Of a stretch of DNA of 64,000 nucleotides, positions 33,371 through 45,407 are shown in pieces (the first letter of the stretch is position 1; every line of letters starts with the position of its first letter). Position numbers and translations under genes: made by a program. This stretch comes from Pezizomycotina sp. ARF18 (taxonomy: Eukaryota; Ascomycota): assembly GCA_002224055.1 (NCBI GenBank), contig AZLU01000134.1, forward strand, positions 49,688-113,687, read 5' to 3'. The notes under the pieces are model-generated. The model made no database searches. It saw only the letters and a program-made list of their open reading frames with translations, and was not told the DNA's origin.

Positions 33371-36038
33371 TTAGGCTTCCTCTACCGTAGGCAGGTGGCC
33401 GGGAGCCGGGCGCTGAGTGACAGTCCCCTCTGGGCTGCTAACTTCCGAGCTGTCGAGCTCGGCGACTTCCTGCGTCGCCGGCAGCTCGTGAATATGATCT
33501 TCCTTCGCCGCGTAATATCTCCGTATGCTGAGGAATTCGTAGGGACTATGCTCCCAGAAACGCTTCCTGAAAGCGGGCTGACCACGGAGCCTGAGCCGGC
33601 AGCGGCGCCATACTGGCCTCGCTAGAGTGGTCGCCAATGGTGCTTGGAGCGGCATCGGTGCCGCTGAGTCCCGGGGTAATACCTCCCAGCCAATTTTGAA
33701 GGCGGGTCGAGCCGGAGGCTTTGTCGGCGGAGAATGAAGGACCGCTGCCCTCCGAGAATTCTTGCTCGTACTGCTTTCTCTTCCTCCTGCGGATGATAAA
33801 GAAGACCAGGCAGGCGATGATGACGACAAGTAAGACGCCGATCAAAGTGCCAACCAACGGCCATACGTATTTTGGAGTACCTGAACCGCCGTTACCACTG
33901 TTCGAAGCGGCAGCTGATTTGTAAGGGTACCAAGTCACGGCGGTGGCGCTCGGGTGTTTGATTGGAACATGGCCCTCAAATCCGAGTCGCCCAATCGGCG
34001 GTTTTCGTCGCACCTCCTTTGGAACTTTTGAGGTTAAAAGATCCCATGTTAGCTCTTTTCTGTTGCTTTTTCATTTCTCCCTCCTTCCCTCTCTTTTCAC
34101 AATTTCCGAGTATAGGAAACTCACTCGCCGCCGATTGCTTTATAAACCGCTGAAGGGACGGCATATTCGCTGTACTTGGTTGGATCGTACGAGTTCTGGA
34201 AGGACAATGTGTTCAAGTTGAAAACACTGACAATGCCATTCTTATTACAATTATAGTTGGCGTTGGCCCCGCCGATGATGAACATTGGTCAGGGTAGACC
34301 TTCAAGCATTTATGGGACTTTAAACCCGAATTTGAGCCACTGTACGCCTTTATCCACTGAAAAGCCGGGAGTGTAAGGATGTAGACATCATCTGAATAAC
34401 CATCCCCTTTATTCCCGGAATAGCCCGCCGTAGACGTAAATCTAATAATGAATAATGTTAGTAAATAATGTTGGTAAATATATCTTGCAGTCGCCGCCCA
34501 AGAAAATTCAGAGGAGGAAAAGAGAAGAGTTGTTTGCGTACTTGGTGTGATGAGCCATCCGAGGAAGATGCGAGAGTTGCGCAGAACTGCGTCATACCAT
34601 TCGGTGGAGTATCGCTGTGGTGTTCTGAAGGTACCTATACCAGCGCTTTTAGAAACTGGAGGTTATAATTTGCGCAGATTTATGATATAATTACCAGTTA
34701 CCAGTCTCGATATCATAAACATCAACCGACTCGAGGAAGCTTTTAGCCGTCCTCTCCTACAATGACCGAGTTAGTTGCTACTCTCGAGCTTTTTGCTAGC
34801 TCTTTTTTTTTTTTTTTTTTTAAGGAGGGACGCAAATTGGACTGGAATACTTTACCCTTTGAAGGGCTTGATCTTGCGTGGGTGCAGGGTCCATCCAATC
34901 CGGATATAGCACACCCCGACGACGACCAAAGCACCCTTATTGCCTGCTGGGACGTAGACCATTTCTGGATTTGCCCTTCCGCGTGCCGGCGACGCTGCGT
35001 TGTGTTCTTCCACGTTGGTGATACCTCCGTGCTCATGTCGACAGAGATGAGCTGGTTGCTGGTAGTATTGGCAGTTACATTCGCTAGCGCAAGGCCGTTC
35101 CCCCGAATTTCTCCCCACGTCGGCTCTTTTTAGATCGGTCACATCAAAAAATTAGCACGGCGAAAAGAAACATGTAGTATGTGGCATGCATACCCGTAGA
35201 CCAGAATAATAGTAGCTCATATTAAGCTCCCTCACGTTGACGCCGGCGCCGCTTCCGACATAGCGCGTAACACCGCCAGTCAACCGCGTGTCTATATATC
35301 CTGAGTGAAAACCCTCTGCGGGCCTTGGAGGAAGGCTTGATATTCGGCGACCTCATCGGCGTCTGGGATGGAAGTTATCGAGGAGCTCCACCGTATGTAA
35401 CCGCCGTAGAGAATGTAGTAGTAATCGTTCGCGGCCATGAAGCCATCGTAAAGGTTTTGGTACGTTTTTGGAATTGTCCCAAAAGTTGCAGGAGTCTTCG
35501 AATTTTGCCCGACCGTGAAAGCAGAAGTCAAGTTGAGCGTGTAGGTGAACGGTTTAGCGGCTTTTAAAAGAGTTGATTATGATCGTCAGCAAACTTCGAA
35601 AAAAAAAAAAGAATGGCGGGATCCGACGAAGGCTTACGATAGTTTGATTGCAGTATTCCCGTCGACGAAACCTGCGAAGCATTTACATACTGCAAATTCC
35701 ACCGTCGACGTATATAGTGTCTCGAATCAAGGCGGCTTGATAAAAATTAATTTGGTCAGTTCGTCAATCGTAACTCGGTGGAGGAAGGAGGAAACTCGGT
35801 AGGAAATTATAGCTAATTCCTCTCGGGTGTCATGCTCATCTATAATTCCTATATCTTTGCGAGGCGAGAGAGCAAAAAAAAAAAAAAAAACAAGACAGAA
35901 AGCCTAACCTGATGGTTGATTCCACCAGCACATTACCTGGCCATCCGAACTCCCATCACGCTTAGCCAGTCGAGAATCGCCATGCTCAAACGAAGTTACT
36001 CCCACCGCGGCAACCTCAAGCAGAGCTAGTGAGGCCAT
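33371..36038 (-). CDS. Kelch-repeat surface protein with one transmembrane segment
   Basis: Plasma-membrane or cell-wall-associated protein with an extracellular kelch propeller; fungal members have no firmly known role. ATG at 36038 starts MASLALLEVAAVGVTSFEHG, a plausible signal peptide. After a T17-bearing intron come AALIRDTIYVDGG and LTSAFTVGQNSKTPATFGTI. Further blades include EMVYVPAGNKGALVVVGG, FLESVDVYDIETGNW and QFCATLASSSDGSSHQ followed by VYVYGGYSG, then DDVYILTLPAFQWIKAYSG. The transmembrane segment VWPLVGTLIGVLLVVIIACL precedes RRRKRKQYEQEF, and the cytosolic tail has ELPATQEVAELDSSE and ends HLPTVEEA at TAA 33371-33373. At least five introns are likely. Frame changes lie near 33560, 34310, 34990, 35090 and 35540. 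The gene converges on RRN11. Confidence 0.85.
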
Positions 36039-37147
36039 AAGCCTCGCATACTCTTTTTTTTTTTTTTTGGGCGAAATTAAATTAAAAGCCGCCTCCCTTC
36101 CTCTTCGAATCGGATTCGGATTGTCAAATTCAATAACAAATATTATTGAATATAAAGAGCCTCCTGCTAAAACAATTCCCCAGGAAGGAAAAAAAGGAAG
36201 AGGAAGGATCGCGATTTTGACTCAGCACGTTTGCCCTTCTTCTTGTCCTTTTCTTCTCTTTTTTTTTTTTTACTAAACTTATTTCGTGCTTGTATTCACC
36301 AAGCCAAGGAGGGGCTAGGTCGTTACTCAGTGAGCATAGGATTGTAGGGAAGGGTAAAAAAAAAAAGAAAGGAAGGAAGGAAAGGAAGAGGGATGGAAAG
36401 GAAGGAAGTATCCGACGCTACGGTGAAAGAATACTGGTAGTAGTAGCACTTGCCAAGGAGTAAAGTAATAGAGGAGGCGAAAAAAAAAAAAAAGGTAAAA
36501 AAGTAAAAGGGAATAAAGAAGAAATAGGTAGGTACTTGGTAGTAGTAATAACAATTCCTTTTTCCTCCTAGGACGCGGTTGATGAGCGTTAGACAGCAAG
36601 GAGGGAAGGGAAGGGAGCCGAGTCGAGTCGGTATCGCCGTTACTACTCGCCACTGCGAGTTTCTTATTTAGTCCTCCCTCTCACACCTTTTTCGTCCTCA
36701 AGTAAAACACCACTTGCAAGTTACAACCACAACAACCACACCACGCCATGGACCTTTGAGTGAGACGTCAAAGTACATTTTCAATTCTTTCAATTCTTTC
36801 ACCTTTCTATTTAGTATTCTTCATTATCCTTATTGTTCTTTTTTTTTTTTTTTTTTTTATTATTATTATTACCCGTGTCTCACACAAATGTTCCTCGTAC
36901 CTTTTTTTTCAGTGTTATTTTTACTCTTTTGCCTCCTCCAGAGACGGACTTTTTTTCCCCTTCGATATCATTCAGCTCGCACCGAACTCGCTAACATATC
37001 CGCAAGGAGTAATAAAATAGATAGGTAAAATAATATATAATGATAAAGGTTTATCTCTCCTTCTTGTCTAACCGATCACGCCGTGGCGAGCAACCCCCCA
37101 AGTTTATTTCCTCTTCCTCCTTCCTGAATTATACATTACGCGGGAGT
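36039..37147. other. Promoter side of the kelch gene, no gene seen
   Basis: Homopolymer-rich spacer with A/G-rich stretches on the plus strand (36340-36420, 36480-36510), a T22 run at about 36839-36859 and a short TTA repeat (36859-36871). The open frames here are made of these tracts and are not credible. Confidence 0.55.
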
Positions 37148-37770
37148 GTCAAAAAAAAATTTTTTACCATGGCCGGCTGCATAAAGATATCCTGCAAGAC
37201 CTACCCTTGGCATATATATAATAAATATTACTTTTAATATCTATACCTCTAAGCTACCGACACATTATATATACTACCCCTAACTATATAGCTATACTAT
37301 TATAAAAAATGTGTAGTATTAAAATATCTAAATAAAATTATTAATAACTAAAATAATTATATATTGAATAATAAATTGATATTAAAAATATAAATATATA
37401 ATAACTATTACATAATAACTATTTATTATTTAAATTAAATAATAAACTACATTTAATATAAATTAAATTATAAAGCTAATATTAGTTATATTTATATTAA
37501 ATTTTTTTAATAATAAAATATATTTATTATAATAATATTATTTTAATTATTTATACTAGTATTAGTAATTTTATTATATATTTTAAACCTTTATATTATT
37601 TTTTTTCATGAAAAAAATTACTAGATTTAATAGAATAATAGTTATATAGTTAAAAATATATAACACGTTAATAGCTTAGAGGTATAGATATTAAAATAAT
37701 ATCGTGTATACGCTAGGAGTAGGTCCTGTAAGATATCTTTATAATATGCTGCCGGCCATGGTAATTTGAC
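37148..37770. mobile_element. Degenerate TIR element with AT-saturated interior (MITE-like, RIP-like)
   Basis: The two ends form inverted repeats of roughly 90 bp. The left end runs GTCAAA...TTACCATGGCCGGC, TGCATAAAGATATC, GACCTACC and AATATCTATACCTCTAAGCT. The reverse complement of the right end runs GTCAAATTACCATGGCCGGC, AGCATA...AAAGATATC, GGACCTACTC and the same AATATCTATACCTCTAAGCT. Differences between the arms include several C/T exchanges. The roughly 440 bp between them (about 37260-37680) is nearly pure A and T. No transposase frame and no clear target-site duplication are seen. It is best read as a small non-autonomous DNA element decayed by C-to-T mutation such as RIP. Confidence 0.75.
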
Positions 37771-40700
37771 CCAGAAACACAAAAAAAAAAAGGACAGCTT
37801 AAAGACAGAGAGATCCCTGAGCCAGATGTATTTCGCATGACTGTCCCCTCTTGAGAAGGCTTTTTTTTTCTTCTTGAACCCTTGTGAGAGGAAATTGGTT
37901 TCCTATTCCTTCCAATCTGGGACTTTGAGCGATGGTGAAATGTGAGGTCAGCCTTTTTTTTTTAATATTTTCTTCCCCACTTTTCTTTTCAGTTCTCTCT
38001 TATTCCCGCTTGGAGAAAGAACACGCCATTTGGCGCAACCGATGTATACAGAGTTCCCATTTATCCATTAACTTGGTTAGTTTCCCTTTTTGCCCAGCTC
38101 TACTTCCGCTGACTCCGCAAAAGCACGGAAACAAACTGCTGAACGAAACGGCGCTAGCTTCTGGTTAAATCGAAACCAGAACGGACACGACAGTCCCTGC
38201 GAAAGCCAGTCAACCGACTAAGAGAAGCCCTTCGTTATCCTCCTGACAGTGGAACCGTGGATAAAATCGTGCGTTATATGGATTAAAATTGTATTTCGGT
38301 GAGTTGCTTTTATTATTCGGAAAAGCCCAATTTAGTTTAGCCGACAAAAGAGATACACTCTACAGTCTCTAGCCCTCGACCTCGACTAAAAATATCAAAT
38401 AATAATCATTCCCTTCATTTGGGCAAATTAATGACTATAAGAAAAAGCACCTCTAAGATCTGCAAGATACGAATAGCGGATAAGCAAACCATCTACACCC
38501 GCGTTACCGGGTGAATCTATACTACCTACCTTTCCCTCTTTTCTCTCACTCCCAGATCTTAAAAGACTGCAAGAAGTCACTTGCAAATCTCGCATACAGC
38601 TTACGCTCGGTACCTTCGCAATTGCAAAACATTCCACGACAGAATGAAATTCTCCTTCAAGAGCAAGACCAAAAAACTATGTTGATATATTATGGGTATT
38701 GCTTACCTTGTTACCCTACCTTCATGCAAGCTGCAGGAGTAAAACATAATAATAAATGTTGAGGACCATCACAACTGACAAATAGTAACTGAGCCTTCGT
38801 TTTGAACAAAACAGTAAAAAAATAGTCAAAAAGAAAGTCCAGAAGGAGCCGCGTGGACGTTTGTACCAATATACCGTGTGCGGAAGGCAATCACGACTTC
38901 AAAAAAAAAAGTATAACAATTATTAATCTTTTTCAGCTCATCCTTGAAGCCATTATCGCTGGAAGATAGGATTCTTGATCATATATCTCCTTAAGACACT
39001 AACCATATATAGCCATATTAGGTTACATCTCTTTTGTCAACCGGACGTCTTCTCGCTTACAGAGTCTCTATTGAGACAAAATCTGGGGGGCAATTTTGAT
39101 AGGGCCGTTAACTGATACATATCCGATTTTCTGCCTTCGACATGCGGTGCTATGATATTCAAATCCATTTCCGAGGTTTGATATAGGCGAAAATCTTTCA
39201 GGCACCAGAATTGTTCGAAACTTTTAGCAAGACAAAAACTAAATGAAAAAACGAGGTAATCTGCATTCGATGCTCCTTATTAGGTTACCACTCGTAATTC
39301 CTATAACGGTGTACAAATAGTTTAATCGGAGCAAGCACGATGTCATCATTGTGTGTTTTTCCCACGCCAAACTTTCACGCTATGCAACTGCTATACTTAT
39401 TCAAGGGAAAAAAATAGGAACGAAAGAAGATCTACCAAGCGACGTCGATCTGGACTTTTTTTTTCTGATTCGGTTTGCGAAGAGCCAAACCACACCCGTC
39501 TTTCTGGTTTTGCTAGCCTTACTAGCCTACCTAGTTTTGTCCACCCCCGAGTTTCTCTCAAGGATCATCCTGGTACTGAGGGACAAAAAAAAAGGAAGAA
39601 CTTGGTGTGCAACCCCAAACTCATGCCGGTTTTTTCTTTTCTTTTCTTTTTTCCTTTCTTTCTTTCTTTCTTTTTTTATTAGCCCTTGGTTTTGGTTCGG
39701 CCCTTTCGGTGGTGGTTAAGGATTCGAAAAAATACCGGCACCGACATATATATTATTTATAGAACATAGGTAACAGCCGATGCTCCAATGAGCTCCCACC
39801 GGTGTAGCCTCACGCAAAAAGTTGGGCAACTATTTCCCTCAAAGAAACACAGCGCACAGCCTTTCTGAGGGCAACTCCACCACGTACAGCGGCATGAGTT
39901 CAAGTAAGTGCTTTGTTTACGAGTCTCCCCATGTCCCCTAAATAATTCTGAACAGTAATTGGGAAGGAAACGAAAAAAAAAAAAAAAAAAGGAAAAAACA
40001 GAAAGGGAAAGAAAAAAAAGAAGAGGCGGCTTGAATAAAAAACCAAGTACTTGCACACAACCACTTTTATACATGGTTGAGGTTGTTCTAGCCTGTCACT
40101 CTGTATACAAATTCCTGGGGAGAATAGGTGAAGGATTGGGGCAAAATATGAGAACTCTTATTCGATATTCGTGTCGCTGTGGCGTCTTTTCTTGCATTGC
40201 AAACTCCGAAAGTTGACCGCGAAAAAGTTGGATATTCTATCCACTTTCTCAGACGGAAGGAGGAACGAGCAGCATTACTCCGTACGGACGCGCGTATGTA
40301 CTTACGGCGGAATTCGGTTGACCAAAGCTTAGTATAACTCAAATAATTTTTTTTCAAATACTGGTGCGTGTTTGTCTTTTGCAGCCTTCACTTGAGAGAT
40401 TACCACAGCGCAAAACAAAGCAAAAAAAGTTGAGATAAAAGAAGACATCATGAACTCTGTTCATTTCGCTCAAACACGCAATGTTGCGCTTCAGAGAGAA
40501 AAATTGAAAATCAGGAAAAAAAAAAAAAGGCCCATAGATAACAAAAGAAGGCTCGGAAGTTGAGGTTCACTTCTCGCACTCTTCCTTGCTTTTGCGCTGA
40601 CCTTGATCCTTCCACTTTTTCTTTTCTTTTTCTTTTTTTTTTTCACGTCCTATAGTGTTCAACTTTCTATAGCCCTAGATTATTGACGCCAGGCTATAGA

Positions 40701-42280
40701 GAGACGCAAGAGAAATCTTTCCTTCACGACTAATCCAAAAAGGAAGAAGTCCTTGCACAAAGAAAGAATAAGAGACTCAATTGCCTTAAGAATACGTACC
40801 TTATATATTTACTTTTTTTTTTTTCTCTTTGTACGGTAAGTAAGTGTCCCCCCAGAATATGTAAGACAGGAGGAAGAGAGCAAAATAATAATCTTCTGCA
40901 AGGTGTCGATCACTCATTATTATTGTGAACCACAGGAAGGGGGAAAAAAAGTGCAGAAAGAAAAAAAAAAATGTGGATGTATTGCTACCACGAATGCACA
41001 GGCACAAAGCAAATCCCGCGCCGCGCATTTGCACCAGAACTTGAGCGCTGGCATAGAAAATGACATCGTTGTCTTTCTCGGTTCATGGCTGAGAGAAAAA
41101 CGTTGCTGGCGTGTTCCCCCACGAAAAGAAAAAAGATATATATACTTTCTCCCCATTGTCCAGGCGGTGACCTTTAACTGTTTCTTCCAGTTCTGTGATT
41201 TCCTTCTGAACCTCAATCATTAATCCATCTCATATACGATCTTCCCAATTGTCAAAGTTCGTGGGACTTTCTTGAGGTTTTTTTGGAGAAAAAAAAAAAA
41301 AAAACGCACGGCTGTATAATAATAATAGCTGCAAAGCCTCAACATCTCCTGCTCGCGGTTTATGCATTGCCGCTTGTCGATGGTGTACTCGCTTGGCACA
41401 CAAATCGCCCACTAATCTTGCGTGCGAGTCTGCAAAGGTTTGACCAACTGGCGGCATCTACGAGGGAATAAAAAAAAAAGAGGAGCGAGAGCCTTTTTCT
41501 CGACAGGGTGATCAACAATAGACGAAGGTAGGGAAGCCTTTATATTATTCAGTTGTTCCTTCCTTCCTTCTTTCTTTCTTTCTTCCTTTTTTTTTTTTTT
41601 TTTTTTTTAAAAAATCTCCACCATTTTTTCCCTCCCCTTCTCTTCTTTATTGAAGACTTTTTCGTTCTTTACCTTTGTATTATATTAAGTGGCGACGGTC
41701 TTATTGTTGGTTGGACCGAGCTCGCTCTGGAGGAAGAAGCGGTGTATGCGCCGTTCGGAGTATAACAACAGACGACAAAGGAATTATTTACTTAATTTTA
41801 TTATTATTATTCTGCTTGGTTTATCCCTTTTTATTCTTCTACTGGCCTATCACTCACTCAGTCATTCACCAAGAATAGCCGACACGATAAGAAAGTAGCG
41901 TTGTAATCCTTGCTGACCGCAGGGCTTACGAGTCTGAGAAAGGAACCCGGCACAAGATATATATCAGTCAAAACCCGTCAAACAAAATTCCGCGAATCCC
42001 ACCTGCCCTCTTTTTATTTCAAGAGGTGATGTATATATATATTAAGATATATAATACAATATACGACCGAAAAAAAAATTAGTACAAAGGAATATTTGAC
42101 AACTGACAAACCTGGTGCCTTTTCTCAGTTTCGTTATTCTTCACTCGGTTCGTGAGGTTCGGAAGCGATTGTAGGAAAGTGTCCCAAATATTGCTTTAAG
42201 GAGTTAAGTAGTTTATATTATCATAAAGAAAAAAAAAGAGACAAAATCAAAAATATCCCTCGCACCACAGTACTTCCCTT
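37771..42280. other. Long gene-free region
   Basis: No coding region over 4.5 kb could be supported. The sequence is rich in homopolymers: A-tracts at 37780, 38900, 39973-39990, 40515-40528, 40957 and 41289-41303, and T-tracts at 37861, 39459, 40630 and 41587-41609. Open frames are short and low in complexity. Part of it may be 5' region or missed N-terminal exons of the surface protein to the right. Confidence 0.5.
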
Positions 42281-45200
42281 CTTTGGAGTAATCTCAACGT
42301 TATTGACGCGACTGTCGGAAGTTCTCTTGTTGGGCTTGGCCTCGTTTGCGCCATTACGGAAGTCGACGCCGGAACGTGCATCTCCTTCACAAGCAGTACC
42401 AGCGCTTTCGATCGCGGTTCTCGAGACGTGGGCTTCTTAATAGTGTCGAGACACTGTCAGCGGTACCGTTGGTACCGTCTAGCGTCATCGAGTGACGAAC
42501 AAAACCGATACGTCAAGTAGTAGTTCCCTCACAGCAGCTCTAGCAGCAGTTCCAGCAGCAATTCTGGCGACTCACTAGGGTCCTGAGTCTCCTTACCAGT
42601 AATACTGGCGCGGGAACCGCGATCATAGCGCAATAACCAGGGCAATAACATCGTTAGCGCGGTCGCAAATGCCGCGACAGGCGAAGCGGACCGGCAATGC
42701 AAGCGGCAGCTCGAAAGTAGCTCGGAAAGCAGCTCAGGCGGCAACTCGGAAAAGCAGCTCGGCGGCAGTTCCGGCAACAACGCTAAACATATTTCCGTGT
42801 TCCGGCGGGTTCCGCTCGAGCTCTGGCGTTTCTGTTCTGGTTCGGTTCGGGTTCGGCGGATTCCCACTCAGGCTCCGGCGGCCGGTTCAAGTTCTGGAGG
42901 TTCCAGCTCGAGCTCCGGCATTTCTAGCTCGAGTTCCGGCGGTTCTGGTTCTGGTTCAAGTGATTCCGGCTCAGGATCCGACGATCTTCGAACAATAACA
43001 TTGTCCCCTTGCACTATGGAGGACCTGTGACTGTCACTGTGACTTGTACATCTATTACTACGACGACCTGCTATTCCACGTCTACAACGACTTGCACGTC
43101 GACAAAGACCGACACGACAACAACGACTGCAACGTCGACAAAGACGGAAACTTCCACAACTACTGCACCTCAACAAAGACGGAACATCAACGACCACTCT
43201 ACCTCAACAAAGAGACGCAGACTGTCACGGAGCGCAACCCGACCACACCAAACCCAGACCCAGACCCAGACCCAGACCCAGACCCAGACTGTGACGTCAA
43301 CGTTTTCGACCACACGGACGAATACGCTTACGATTACTAGCACCTCCACACAGACTATAAATCACTATTCACGAACACCGAAACTGAAACCGACACTGAG
43401 ACTGAGACTGATACGGAGACCGCAACCGCAACTATCAATAACTTCTTCACCAATACTGCGACTAACACGATATTCATCACTAATGTGCTTACCATTACAT
43501 CTACCTTGCCGCCGGCGCTCTTACGTCGGTAGTTACACAAACGGACGAGAAGTTGAGACGCGATTGATAACGTTGCCGGGTACAACCGTTACTGTATTTC
43601 CACGTCTATCGGAACAAAACTATCGGAGGTTACAACGGTGACACAGTAAGTCATTATTCCCCTATTACTATTACTTTCCAACAGAGGAGCAGACTCTGAC
43701 CACAACAAATTTGTAATCAGATCGAGCTGCCCGAAGAGGAACCGGCGCCTGTCCCAATCCGTTCTTGAGCGGGAATTCCTTGGATTACACATTCGGATGT
43801 AAGCCCGCACCGTCTGTCGACCTGCTCAGCCTTGCGCGGACAACCCCCGCCGTCTCCCTGGTGATCTGCGATGGAGAAGTTTATCCCAGCGCCTACGAAC
43901 TGTAATACGACGCAGAACTGGGGAGATAATGCCATCGGAGCGTGCTCGTGGACTGTCCTCCTCTGTTCCATCGATCCAACCAACTGGGCCTCGACAGAAG
44001 CATTTTCTCCCTAATACTGCCAAACTCGACGACTTCCTCTATCTGCACCACCTCACACGCGCCAATCTACACGCCACCGCCCCTCTCCTCCGCCGTCATA
44101 TAAACCATCACCCCACCTCTGATTGCGACACCACTCCATCCCTGCCAGTTTACTCACCTTACAACTCTCGTCTGAAGTTGAACAACCGGTCTACTATACA
44201 CCAACGTGGGAGCAGCCGACGGCCGGGTCACCACCAAGTCGGTGGGCGCAGTGAAGCGTCAATCGCAGCGGTCCTCAATCGTATGCGCATTGTTACGACG
44301 ATTGCGGCCGATGCGCTCACGGGCGCAGCTTACCGGAAAGAACTAAAGCGCTTTGTGCTGATGGCAGCCCATTCATGTGAAGCTGGACTAACTGCAAGAA
44401 CTGTCTGGGCCTTTCGAGCACGGACAGCGGTGATGCGGCGTACAAGCAGCTTGCCGAGCCGGACCCTCCCAGTTCACCGAATTACTGCCAAGGCACCGCT
44501 CCAAATAGCCCCGGAGCCGCTGCCGCCGTCACGTAACGAAGGTGTCTGTCCAGCAGGTGTCACTCAAAGGCTCCCGCGCAAACCGCCACTCCGGCGCAGG
44601 CCAAACCACTGCGAACTCGAACCATCTGGCTCTCCAACACAACCGCCTAGTAGCAGCCCATCTCCGTCAAGTGGAGCGGCAGCTCTGGCTCCAATGGTGG
44701 CAGCAATCCGGAGGTAGCAACTCCGGACTAGCAATCTGGAGGCAGCAACTCTGGGGTAGCAATTCTGGAGTAACGCTCTGGCGGCAGCAACTCTGGAGTA
44801 ACAGCTCCGGAGAAATAGTTCGGGCAGTAACAACTCCGGAGGAAGTAACTCTGGAGCGAACAGCTCCGGAGGAAGTAACTCTGGTGTAATAGCTCTGGTG
44901 GAAGCACTCGGAGGTAATAGTTCCGGCGGCAGTAACTCGGGTGGCAGCAGCTCGGGCGGTAGCAACTCGGGTGGCCGTAACTCGGGTGGTAGTAACTCGG
45001 GCCGGTAGTACTCGGCGGCAGCAATGGCTCCGGTAACGCTCTGGCAATGGATCCGGAGGTGGATCCGGATCCACTGGATCTGGAAGCAACGGAGGGAATG
45101 GCTCTGGATCCAGCGCAGGCGGTTCGTCTCCAACTGGCAGTACACCATCAGCGGTATGTATAAATATTCTAATCCCAAAGATGATACATCGACGTCTTTC

Positions 45201-45407
45201 GAACATATCCTTATAAGAAATCCACTAACGTTTCAACTCTTATTTAGGCTTCAAATCTGGCAAATACTGGCACCCAAAACAGTACCGCTACGGGGACGTC
45301 AGCTCACACAACGCCTCCGGTTGGATCTATCAAGTCGTCTCTCATCTCCGGCGTTGTCTTCGACCATCGCCCTCTTTTTGCGATCTCTATTCTCCTGGAT
45401 TCTTTAG
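42281..45407 (+). CDS. Ser/Thr/Gly-rich GPI-type cell-surface protein, badly frame-broken
   Basis: A secreted cell-wall or surface glycoprotein, judged by composition. Pieces in order: SLVGLGLVCAI-like hydrophobic start (about 42310); a Ser/Gly-rich section (SSSGGSSSSSGISSSSSGGS, about 42890); Thr-rich, likely O-glycosylated sequence with a TQTQTQ repeat (43253-43290); TLPGTTVTV; a Cys-containing part (CPNPFLSGNSLDYTFGCKP; NCNTTQNWGDNAIGACSW); LSSTDSGDAAYKQLAEPDPP and SSPNYCQGTAPNSPG; then a Gly/Ser/Asn repeat region (44700-45150). After an intron, SNLANTGTQNSTATGTSAHT leads to a short hydrophobic C-terminus (IALFLRSLFSWIL, TAG at 45405-45407), which fits a GPI-attachment signal. The start codon and signal peptide could not be fixed, and dozens of frame changes make this the least reliable gene model. 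No named family is recognised. Confidence 0.55.
43253..43290 (+). repeat. (CCCAGA)n coding hexanucleotide repeat
   Basis: About six copies of CCCAGA in the Thr-rich part of the surface protein. One frame gives Thr-Gln repeats and another Pro-Asp repeats; the Thr-Gln frame fits the flanking TVTST-type sequence. Confidence 0.9.
44700..45150 (+). repeat. Degenerate Gly-Ser-Asn coding repeats
   Basis: Many imperfect copies of a GGTAGTAACTCGG/GGAGGAAGTAACTCTGG-like unit of 12-15 bp encode GGSNSG-type peptides in the correct frame. The frame is interrupted many times by one-base indels. Long ORFs on the opposite strand in this stretch are artefacts of the repeat. Confidence 0.75.

Noticed and set aside
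36714-37028. Phe/Thr-rich ORFs over a T22 tract
   Set aside because: Poly-Phe arises from the homopolymer; no conserved features.
41553-41898. Possible signal peptide or membrane exon for the downstream surface protein
   Set aside because: Poly-Phe from a T-tract, and one of the frames begins at GTG; no splice path to the surface protein could be shown.
44564-45178. Overlapping long minus-strand ORFs rich in Leu/Pro/Glu
   Set aside because: They are shadows of the Gly-Ser-Asn repeat region; the plus-strand reading has a C-terminal anchor and an intron, the minus reading has nothing.
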